This document shows positions 1 through 4,976 of a DNA stretch of 5,560 bases, piece by piece (the first letter of the stretch is position 1; the number at the start of each line of letters is the position of its first letter). Source of the stretch: Pseudomonadota bacterium (GTDB lineage: Bacteria > Pseudomonadota > Alphaproteobacteria > Rhizobiales > Kaistiaceae). Made by a program: the position numbers and the translations under genes. Where the stretch lies: assembly GCA_023392225.1 (NCBI GenBank), contig JAEVZM010000301.1, positions 1 to 5,560 of the forward strand. The letters run 5' to 3'. The notes beneath the pieces were generated by a model. It did not search any database, had not been told where the DNA came from, and saw nothing but the letters and a program-made list of their open reading frames with translations.

Positions 1-1457
1 GGCTGCTCGACGGCGCGGTCGCGGCGGCCGGGCCGCGGCGCTGGCGACAGGTCCGCAACGCGGCGGTCGCCGGGTGGGGCTTCGGCTTCGGTTACTTCCT
101 CGGTGGCCTCTGGTGGATCGGCACCGCCTTCCTGGTCGACGGCGACCAGTTCGCCTGGCTGCTGCCGCTCGCCGTCACCATCCTGCCGGCCGGACTGGCG
201 CTGTTCTGGGGGCTCGCCGCCGGCCTCGCGGCGCTGTGCTGGCGGGACGGATGGCGGCGGGTCGTGATCCTCGCCGCGGCCTTCGCCGGGCTCGAATGGC
301 TACGCGGCCATGTGCTGACCGGGTTTCCCTGGAACGCCTTCGGCTACACGCTCGCCCCGACGCCGGTGATGATGCAGTCGGCCTCGGTGGTCGGGCTGTG
401 GGGGCTGACGCTCGCCGCCTTCATCATCTTCGCCGCCCCCGCCGCCCTCGCACCCGCGGCGCGCCGCCGCAGCGACCGGGTGTTCGTCGCACTCGCCGCG
501 CTCCTCCTCGTCGTCCATGTCGGCTTCGGCCTCGCCCGACTGGCGGGCGCGGATGCCGATGATGCCGGCGCGCCGGTCCGGCTCGTCCAGCCGTCCCTCG
601 ACCAGAGCGAGAAATGGCAGGCCGAGAACGAGGACGAAATCGTCGCGCGCTATCTGGAGCTCAGCGCCCGGCCCGGCCCCGGCGGCGAGAAGATCGATGC
701 CGGCACGATCCTGATCTGGCCCGAATCCGCCTTTCCATTCCTCCTCTCGGAGCGCCCCGACGTGCTCGAGGCGATCGGCGCCCTGCTGCCCGCCGGGGCG
801 ACGCTGGTCACCGGTGCGGTGCGGGCCAGGGACCCGTCGCGCCCGTGGGGCGATGCCTTCAACAGCGTCCTCGTCATCGACGATGGCGGTACGATCGTCG
901 CGGCCTACGACAAGGTCCACCTCGTGCCCTTTGGCGAGTACCTGCCGTTCCGGGACCTGCTGGAGGCGCTCGGCCTGCGCCAGCTCGTCGCACTCCCCGA
1001 GGGCTTCACCCCCGGCCAGGCGCGGATGATGCTGACCCTTCCCGGCGCTGCCCCCTTCGCGCCGCTGATCTGCTACGAGATCATTTTTCCCGGCGCGGTT
1101 GTGCCGGACGGACCCCGGCCGGGCTGGATCCTCAACCTCACCAATGACGGCTGGTTCGGCGTAACCCCTGGCCCCTATCAGCATTTTCTGCAGAGCCGCC
1201 TCAGGGCCGTCGAGGAGGGCCTGCCGGTCGTGCGCGCCGCGAATTCCGGCATCTCCGCAATCATCGATCCCTATGGCCGATCGCGCGGCAGTCTTCCCCT
1301 TGGGGTTGTCGGAACGTTGGATGGAAACCTTCCCGACGTTGTAACATTACCGCTATACACGCGTTTTGGGGATGTGATTTTTCTCGTAGCCGTGCTTGCT
1401 TGCGTTGTGGTTGCCGGCAGGTCGCGCCGACACGGGGAGGTCATTGCGCATAATTGA
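1..1457 (+). CDS. lnt: Apolipoprotein N-acyltransferase (Lnt), N-terminally cut by the window edge
   Basis: Lnt transfers a fatty acyl chain from a membrane phospholipid to the N-terminal cysteine of apolipoproteins, the last step of lipoprotein maturation in the inner membrane. The first complete codon is at 3 and the TGA is at 1455-1457, giving 484 visible residues. By comparison with the roughly 510-residue E. coli protein, about 30-50 N-terminal residues, including the first membrane segment, are missing. Several hydrophobic segments fill the first ~190 visible residues, beginning WGFGFGYFLGGLWWIGTAFL. A carbon-nitrogen hydrolase domain follows, then a last membrane helix (FLVAVLACVVVAG). 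The catalytic triad is intact: Glu in IWPESAFPF (codon 723-725), Lys in YDKVHLVPFGEYLPF (912-914) and Cys in LICYEIIFPG (1071-1073), matching E. coli E267, K335 and C387. The rhizobial orthologue has been called actA, for acid tolerance. The last ~140 bases have unusually low GC for the window. Confidence 0.97.
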   Translation, partial: LLDGAVAAAGPRRWRQVRNAAVAGWGFGFGYFLGGLWWIGTAFLVDGDQFAWLLPLAVTILPAGLALFWGLAAGLAALCWRDGWRRVVILAAAFAGLEWLRGHVLTGFPWNAFGYTLAPTPVMMQSASVVGLWGLTLAAFIIFAAPAALAPAARRRSDRVFVALAALLLVVHVGFGLARLAGADADDAGAPVRLVQPSLDQSEKWQAENEDEIVARYLELSARPGPGGEKIDAGTILIWPESAFPFLLSERPDVLEAIGALLPAGATLVTGAVRARDPSRPWGDAFNSVLVIDDGGTIVAAYDKVHLVPFGEYLPFRDLLEALGLRQLVALPEGFTPGQARMMLTLPGAAPFAPLICYEIIFPGAVVPDGPRPGWILNLTNDGWFGVTPGPYQHFLQSRLRAVEEGLPVVRAANSGISAIIDPYGRSRGSLPLGVVGTLDGNLPDVVTLPLYTRFGDVIFLVAVLACVVVAGRSRRHGEVIAHN

Positions 1458-1482
1458 CAGTCCTCTGGGCGTCATGCTCATG
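1454..1482 (+). promoter_or_regulatory. Possible promoter for the HTH regulator (-35 only)
   Basis: A perfect TTGACA hexamer at 1454-1459 overlaps the lnt stop codon and lies 160 bases upstream of the regulator ATG. At the expected 16-18 bp spacing the -10 candidates around 1476-1483 (such as CTCATG) fit neither TATAAT nor the alphaproteobacterial CTATAT well. This is therefore a half-supported promoter that could be chance. The regulator could instead be read through from lnt. Confidence 0.2.
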
Positions 1483-1523
1483 TCCGCCGGCCCTGCAACT
1501 TGGACGCTCGCTGCACTGCGCTA

Positions 1524-1533
1524 CGGGCGCCCG
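1524..1533. repeat. 10-bp perfect palindrome upstream of the regulator
   Basis: CGGGCGCCCG is its own reverse complement and sits 86 bases before the regulator ATG. Such a dyad could be an operator half-pair, but GC-only palindromes are common by chance in GC-rich DNA. Function is unknown. Confidence 0.2.
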
Positions 1534-1580
1534 AGACGGGCAATCGAACTTGGAGTGGACGGTCATCCGGCCGTCTTGGA

Positions 1581-1587
1581 AAAGGAG
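1581..1587 (+). promoter_or_regulatory. Strong Shine-Dalgarno sequence AAAGGAG with an unclear target start
   Basis: AAAGGAG is the best ribosome-binding sequence in the window. It lies 4 nt before an in-frame GTG (1592-1594) and 31 nt before the ATG at 1619 that matches the start of the family. It would support a start at 1592, adding nine residues (MRGPNESAS) to the regulator, although a 4-nt spacer is short. The ATG at 1619 has only a weak purine run (CGAGAG) ahead of it. Confidence 0.45.
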
Positions 1588-1618
1588 TGCCGTGCGCGGC
1601 CCAAACGAGAGTGCCTCA

Positions 1619-2047
1619 ATGGCCAATAAGAAACAGCCTAACCCGATCGACATTCATGTCGGCAGTCGGGTCCGTCTCCGTCGGATGATGTTGGGAATGA
1701 GCCAGGAGAAGCTTGGCGAGAATCTCGGCATCACGTTCCAGCAGATCCAGAAATACGAGAAGGGCACCAACCGGATCGGTGCAAGCCGCCTGCAGCATAT
1801 CGCAAGGGTGCTTACCGTCCCGGTGTCCTTCTTCTTCGAAGACGCTCCCGGCTCGGCTCCGGCAGAGCCCGGCGTCGACGGAGTGGCCGAACGTCCTTCG
1901 GCGAGCTACGTCGTTGATTTCCTTTCGAGTTCGGAAGGCGTACAGCTCAACAAGGCGTTCATCCGGATCAAGGATGCCAAGATCCGGCGAAAAGTGATCG
2001 AGCTCGTTCGCGCCATGGCCGGTGCGGACGACGAAGAGGAAGTGTGA
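1619..2047 (+). CDS. XRE/Cro-family HTH transcriptional regulator (PhrR/PraR type)
   Basis: This is a 142-residue cytoplasmic DNA-binding protein. A helix-turn-helix of the Cro/C1 (XRE) type occupies about residues 17-69, with helix 2 in MSQEKLGENLG and the recognition helix in TFQQIQKYEKG, followed by NRIGASRLQHIARVL. A short FFFEDAPG segment leads into a low-complexity linker rich in Ala, Pro and Glu (about 76-95). A conserved-looking C-terminal helical part (about 96-134) and an acidic tail (DDEEEV) follow. Length and the opening motif NPIDIHVGSRVRLRRMMLGMSQ match the small regulators found between lnt and metK in rhizobia. There they are called phrR (pH-regulated) or praR (linked to biofilm and quorum sensing); these links are from memory. 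The ATG at 1619 fits the family N-terminus, but a GTG at 1592 has the better ribosome binding site. GC in the first 60 bases is about 57%, below the neighbours. Its targets here cannot be read from sequence. Confidence 0.93.
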   Translation: MANKKQPNPIDIHVGSRVRLRRMMLGMSQEKLGENLGITFQQIQKYEKGTNRIGASRLQHIARVLTVPVSFFFEDAPGSAPAEPGVDGVAERPSASYVVDFLSSSEGVQLNKAFIRIKDAKIRRKVIELVRAMAGADDEEEV

Positions 2048-2064
2048 GCCGGAGCGTTTCCGGC
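2048..2064 (+). terminator. Small hairpin directly after the regulator stop codon
   Basis: GCCGGA (2048-2053) and TCCGGC (2059-2064) form a 6-bp stem with a 5-nt loop, GCGTT, beginning at the first base after TGA. No T-run follows. It may protect the mRNA 3' end or act together with the larger hairpin downstream. It is too short to be called an independent terminator. Confidence 0.3.
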
Positions 2065-2083
2065 CACGCCTCGAAGGAAGCGC

Positions 2084-2114
2084 TCGCCGTCGAGGGGAAA
2101 TCCCCCGACGGCGA
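2084..2114 (+). terminator. Strong stem-loop, candidate terminator of the regulator gene or metK leader element
   Basis: CGCCGTCG (2085-2092), a bulged A (2093) and GGGG (2094-2097) pair with CCCC (2102-2105) and CGACGGCG (2106-2113) around an AAAT loop. An outer T2084-A2114 pair makes 13 base pairs in all. The following bases are AATTTCG, so the U-run expected of an intrinsic terminator is very short. Its place 37 bases after the regulator stop suits termination. An alternative is a folded element in a leader RNA reading into metK, since its C-run can also pair with the G-run at 2230-2235. Confidence 0.45.
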
Positions 2115-2156
2115 ATTTCGTGCGCGTTTTCGCATCGATGTCGCGGTTCCGCGGGA

Positions 2157-2185
2157 TTGACCACTGCCATGATCACTGCCAGAAC
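2157..2185 (+). promoter_or_regulatory. Weak candidate promoter for metK
   Basis: TTGACC at 2157-2162 matches five of six -35 consensus bases. With a 17-bp spacer the -10 position holds CAGAAC (2180-2185), only three of six matches to TATAAT. It would give a leader of roughly 50 nt and lies after the large hairpin, a sensible order of terminator then promoter. The 12-bp repeats overlie it. No better candidate is visible in the gap. Confidence 0.25.
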
Positions 2186-2196
2186 CACTGCCGTCC
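2161..2196. repeat. Three-copy 12-bp tandem repeat with CACTGCC core upstream of metK
   Basis: The core CACTGCC occurs three times at exact 12-bp spacing: CCACTGCC at 2161-2168, TCACTGCC at 2173-2180 and CCACTGCC at 2185-2192. The four bases between cores differ. The array lies between the large hairpin and the metK ribosome binding site, over the candidate promoter. Short phased direct repeats in such a place can be binding sites for a regulator, but I recognise no known operator. Confidence 0.6.
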
Positions 2197-2230
2197 AGGG
2201 GCGGCCCGGCCGTCCGAACACAAGAAAAAC

Positions 2231-2235
2231 GGGGG
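2231..2235 (+). promoter_or_regulatory. G-rich ribosome binding site of metK
   Basis: A run of five G (within ACGGGGGTG) lies 9 nt before the TTG start of metK and is the only Shine-Dalgarno-like sequence near it. It supports the unusual start codon. It is complementary to the C-run of the hairpin at 2102-2107. Confidence 0.5.
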
Positions 2236-2244
2236 TGCATTTCC

Positions 2245-3423
2245 TTGCGCGCTACCTACCTCTTCACGAGCGAATCGGTTTCCGAGGGACATCCGGACAA
2301 GGTCTGTGACCGAATTTCCGACGCCGTGGTCGATGCCTACCTGGGCGCCATGCCCGAGGCGCGCGTTGCCTGCGAGACACTCGCCACCACCAACCGCGTC
2401 GTCATCGCCGGCGAGGTGCGCGGCCCCGAGTCGGTGATCGACTCGGTCGAGGATCTCGCCCGCGCCGCCATCAAGGACATCGGCTACGAGCAGGACGGCT
2501 TCCACTGGAAGAACGCCAAGATCGACGTTCTCCTGCATCCGCAGTCCGTCGACATCGCCCAGGGCGTCGACTCGAGCGGCAACAAGGACGAGGGTGCCGG
2601 CGACCAGGGCATCATGTTCGGCTATGCCTGCCGCGAGACCCCGGAGTTGATGCCGGCGCCGATCTTCTACGCCCACAAGATCCTCAAGATGATGAGCGAG
2701 GCACGGAAGTCGGGCGCGGCGCCCGAGCTCGGGCCGGACGCCAAGAGCCAGGTCACCGTCAAGTACCACTACGGCAAGCCGGTGGGCGTCGATTCGATCG
2801 TCGTCTCGACGCAGCACGTCGATGCCCGCGACGGCAAGTCGCTGACCTCCGAGGACATCAAGGAGATCATCTCCCCGATCGTCCATGCCGCCCTGCCGGA
2901 GGAGTGGATCGACGCCGACACCGTGTGGCACGTCAACCCGACCGGCAAGTTCGTGATCGGCGGCCCGGACGGCGACGCCGGCCTGACCGGGCGCAAGATC
3001 ATCGTCGATACCTATGGCGGCGCGGCCCCGCATGGCGGTGGCGCGTTCTCGGGCAAGGACCCGACCAAGGTCGACCGCTCGGCGGCCTATGCGGCCCGCT
3101 ACCTCGCCAAGAACGTGGTCGCCGCCGACCTCGCCGACCGCTGCACGATCCAGCTCTCCTACGCCATCGGCGTCGCCCAACCGCTGTCGATCTATGTCGA
3201 CCTGCACGGCACCGGCAAGGTCGAGGAGGCCCGCCTCGAGCAGACGCTGAAGAGCGCCATGGACCTCTCGCCCCGCGGCATCCGCCAGCACCTCGGCCTC
3301 AACAAGCCGATCTACGCGCGGACCGCGGCCTACGGCCATTTCGGCCGGCCGGCCGAGGATGACGGCGGCTTCTCGTGGGAGAAGACCGACCTCGCCGAGA
3401 CGCTGCGCAGCGCCCTGCGCTGA
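2245..3423 (+). CDS. metK: S-adenosylmethionine synthetase (methionine adenosyltransferase)
   Basis: MetK condenses ATP and L-methionine to S-adenosylmethionine, phosphate and diphosphate in the cytoplasm, supplying the methyl donor of the cell. The 392-residue product is close to the E. coli length (384). The N-terminal TSESVSEGHPDKVCDRISD (residues 8-26) carries the catalytic His (H16) and metal-binding Asp. GAGDQGIMFGYA (117-128) is the conserved ATP/methionine region, and GGGAFSGKDPTKVDRSAAY (264-282) is the phosphate-binding loop with the conserved Lys and Arg. NPTGKFVIGGPDGDAGLTGR (231-250) is also typical. All three structural domains appear complete. Translation starts at TTG, giving MRATYLFTSES, which matches the normal family N-terminus; no in-frame ATG or GTG lies nearby. 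trmB follows after 8 nt and is probably cotranscribed. I recognise no known SAM-sensing riboswitch in the upstream gap. Confidence 0.98.
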   Translation: MRATYLFTSESVSEGHPDKVCDRISDAVVDAYLGAMPEARVACETLATTNRVVIAGEVRGPESVIDSVEDLARAAIKDIGYEQDGFHWKNAKIDVLLHPQSVDIAQGVDSSGNKDEGAGDQGIMFGYACRETPELMPAPIFYAHKILKMMSEARKSGAAPELGPDAKSQVTVKYHYGKPVGVDSIVVSTQHVDARDGKSLTSEDIKEIISPIVHAALPEEWIDADTVWHVNPTGKFVIGGPDGDAGLTGRKIIVDTYGGAAPHGGGAFSGKDPTKVDRSAAYAARYLAKNVVAADLADRCTIQLSYAIGVAQPLSIYVDLHGTGKVEEARLEQTLKSAMDLSPRGIRQHLGLNKPIYARTAAYGHFGRPAEDDGGFSWEKTDLAETLRSALR

Positions 3424-3431
3424 GTCTCGGC

Positions 3432-4118
3432 GTGGACGGCGAGCAGCGACGGCGGCTCCACGGCCGGCGGAAGGGCAAGCCCCTTTCCGCCCGCCGCAGC
3501 GGCCTCATGGCCGACGCCTACCCGTCCCTCGCCGTCGACCTCGCCACGGCGCCGCCGGCCCCGCTGACGGCGCTGTTCGCCGCGCCGGTCGATGACGTCC
3601 GGCTCGAGATCGGCTTCGGCGGCGGCGAGCATCTGATCGCCGAAGCCACGGCCCACCCCGGCACCGGCTTCATCGGCGTCGAGCCCTTCGTCGCCGGCAT
3701 GGCCAAGGCGGTCTCGGCGGTCGCCGACCGCGCCCTCGGCAATGTCCGCCTGCATGACGATGACGCCGCCGGGCTGCTCGACTGGCTGCCCGCGGCCTCG
3801 CTCGCCGGCGTCGGCCTGTTCTATCCCGACCCGTGGCCGAAGCGTCGGCACTGGAAGCGCCGCTTCGTCGGCCCGGAGAATCTCGCGCGCATCGCCCGCG
3901 TCCTCGCCCCCGGCGGGCTGTTGCGCGTGGCCAGTGACATCGACGGCTACATCGACTGGACGCTCCGCCATCTCACGCCCCGCGCCGATTTCGCCTGGAC
4001 GGCGGAGGAGGCCGACGACTGGCGGAAGCCCTATCCCGGCTGGCCGGGCACGCGCTACGAGGCCAAGGCGATTCGCGAAGGCCGCCGGCCGACCTACCTC
4101 GCCTTCCGCCGCGGCTGA
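3432..4118 (+). CDS. trmB: tRNA (guanine-N7-)-methyltransferase (m7G46)
   Basis: TrmB uses SAM to methylate N7 of G46 in the variable loop of many tRNAs, in the cytoplasm. With a GTG start at 3432 the protein is 228 residues. The Rossmann-fold SAM site is LEIGFGGGEHL (58-68), followed by an acidic EPF segment at 84-86 and HDDDAAG (108-114). The family hallmarks YPDPWPKRRHWKRRF (131-145) and GTRYEAKAIREGR (206-218) are both intact. The start was chosen because it puts the family opening RRRLHGRRKGKPL near the N-terminus and begins 8 nt after the metK stop. A GTG at 3375 would overlap metK by 49 nt and add residues without family resemblance. No clear Shine-Dalgarno precedes 3432, so translation may be coupled to metK. 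As a SAM-dependent enzyme it fits functionally behind metK. Confidence 0.96.
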   Translation: MDGEQRRRLHGRRKGKPLSARRSGLMADAYPSLAVDLATAPPAPLTALFAAPVDDVRLEIGFGGGEHLIAEATAHPGTGFIGVEPFVAGMAKAVSAVADRALGNVRLHDDDAAGLLDWLPAASLAGVGLFYPDPWPKRRHWKRRFVGPENLARIARVLAPGGLLRVASDIDGYIDWTLRHLTPRADFAWTAEEADDWRKPYPGWPGTRYEAKAIREGRRPTYLAFRRG

Positions 4119-4131
4119 TCCGGCTCAGCCG
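4112..4131. terminator. Hairpin spanning both stop codons of the convergent trmB and ABC genes
   Basis: CGGCTGA (4112-4118) and TCAGCCG (4125-4131) form a 7-bp stem with loop TCCGGC. The trmB stop codon forms part of one arm and the stop codon of the minus-strand gene part of the other. The structure is symmetrical for both transcripts and could mark both 3' ends, but no T-run follows on either side. An overlapping alternative pairing, CCGGC/GCCGG (4120-4132), also exists. Confidence 0.35.
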
Positions 4132-4976
4132 GCCGGCACCTCGGCCATGATCCAGCCGTCCTCGATCTCGGGCAGCGGCACGCTCGTGAGCAACTCGCGC
4201 GTATAGGCGTGCTTTGGGTCGGCGAACACCGCCGCCGTCTCGCCGGCTTCCACCACCCGCCCCGCCGAGAGCACGGCGACGCGGTCGCACAGCACCCGCA
4301 CCACCGAGAGGTCGTGGCTGATGAACACCAGCGTCAGGTTGAGCTCGGCCTGCAGCCGGCGCAGGAGGAGCAGGATCTGCGCCTGGCTGGAGACGTCGAG
4401 GCCGGAGACGATCTCGTCGGCGACGATGAACTCCGGCTCGAGCGCCAGCGCCCGGGCGATGCCGATCCGCTGGCGCTGGCCGCCGGACAGCTCGTGCGGG
4501 TAGCGTCCGGCGAATGCCGCGGGGAGGCCCACAGTCTCGAGCAGCTCGGCGACGCGGCGACGCCGGCCCGCCCGGTCGCCGCCACGGCCGAACGCCTCGA
4601 GCGGGCGCTGCAGCGTCGTGCCGATGGTGAGGCGCGGATTGAGCGAGGACTGCGGGTCCTGGAAGATCATCTGCAGCCGGGCGCGGAGCGGATGGAGCCG
4701 GTCCTCGTCCCAGCCGGCGATATCGACCCCGTCATAGACGAGGGCGCCACCGCTCGGCTTGACCAGCCGCACCAGGGCGCGGCCGATGGTGGTCTTTCCC
4801 GAGCCGGATTCGCCGACCAGCCCGAGCGCGGCACCGCGCGGGATTTCGAGGTCGACGCCATGCACCACCTCGACCATCGGCGCCCGTCCGAACAGCGGCT
4901 TCCGGCTGCGGTCGGGAAAGGCCACGGAGAGGCCCTCGAGGCGGACCAGCGCTCCAGTCATTGGCGGCGGGGTCAT
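4125..4976 (-). CDS. Peptide/nickel-type ABC importer, second ATP-binding subunit (DppF/OppF-like)
   Basis: This 283-residue cytoplasmic ATPase would energise import of a peptide, nickel or related substrate through two membrane permeases not in the window. Motifs in order: Walker A GESGSGKTT (55-63), Q-loop FQDPQSSLNPRLTIG (105-119), signature LSGGQRQRIGIARAL (163-177), Walker B FIVADE with the catalytic Glu (183-188), D-loop SGLD (191-194) and H-loop His221 in FISHDL. The HAYTRELLTSVPLPE stretch (257-271) is the start of the oligopeptide-transporter C-terminal region. The sequence after the Walker B Glu is IVSGLDVSSQAQ, where E. coli OppF has PVSALD. The C-terminus stops soon after HAYT and lacks the cysteine-bearing tail of long DppD/OppD proteins. 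The ATG at 4976-4974 overlaps the stop of the upstream ATPase gene (ATGA), supporting this start and translational coupling. A second ATG five codons in is possible. The substrate cannot be told. Confidence 0.94.
   Translation of the reverse strand: MTPPPMTGALVRLEGLSVAFPDRSRKPLFGRAPMVEVVHGVDLEIPRGAALGLVGESGSGKTTIGRALVRLVKPSGGALVYDGVDIAGWDEDRLHPLRARLQMIFQDPQSSLNPRLTIGTTLQRPLEAFGRGGDRAGRRRRVAELLETVGLPAAFAGRYPHELSGGQRQRIGIARALALEPEFIVADEIVSGLDVSSQAQILLLLRRLQAELNLTLVFISHDLSVVRVLCDRVAVLSAGRVVEAGETAAVFADPKHAYTRELLTSVPLPEIEDGWIMAEVPAG

Noticed and set aside
74..562. A 162-codon + strand frame overlapping lnt
   Set aside because: It is an Arg/Pro-rich out-of-frame shadow; lnt in another frame carries membrane segments and catalytic motifs.
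300..1184. A 294-codon open frame on the minus strand, antisense to lnt
   Set aside because: It is a shadow of lnt with low-complexity Gly/Glu/Arg-rich translation and no family resemblance.
1454..1618. An N-terminal extension of the regulator beginning at TTG 1454
   Set aside because: The extra 55 residues show no similarity to the family, have an atypical Cys/Trp/Ser-rich composition, and the TTG overlaps the lnt stop without a ribosome binding site.
2048..2244. A known SAM-responsive riboswitch (SAM-II or SAM/SAH) in front of metK
   Set aside because: I looked for the conserved cores and pseudoknot partners and could not place them. The hairpins present do not resemble these classes as I remember them. 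A covariance-model search would settle it.
2138..2437. Small ORF whose start region reads IDHCHDHCQNHCR, a His-Cys repeat resembling a metal-binding peptide
   Set aside because: The pattern is the direct result of the 12-bp DNA repeat read in one frame. There is no ribosome binding site, and the frame runs about 190 bases into metK out of register with low-complexity translation.
2173..3339. A 388-codon open frame on the minus strand, antisense to metK
   Set aside because: It is a by-product of GC-rich third positions in metK. The translation has no recognisable domain, is rich in Asp/Gly/Arg/Val as expected for such shadows, and metK is unmistakable on the other strand.
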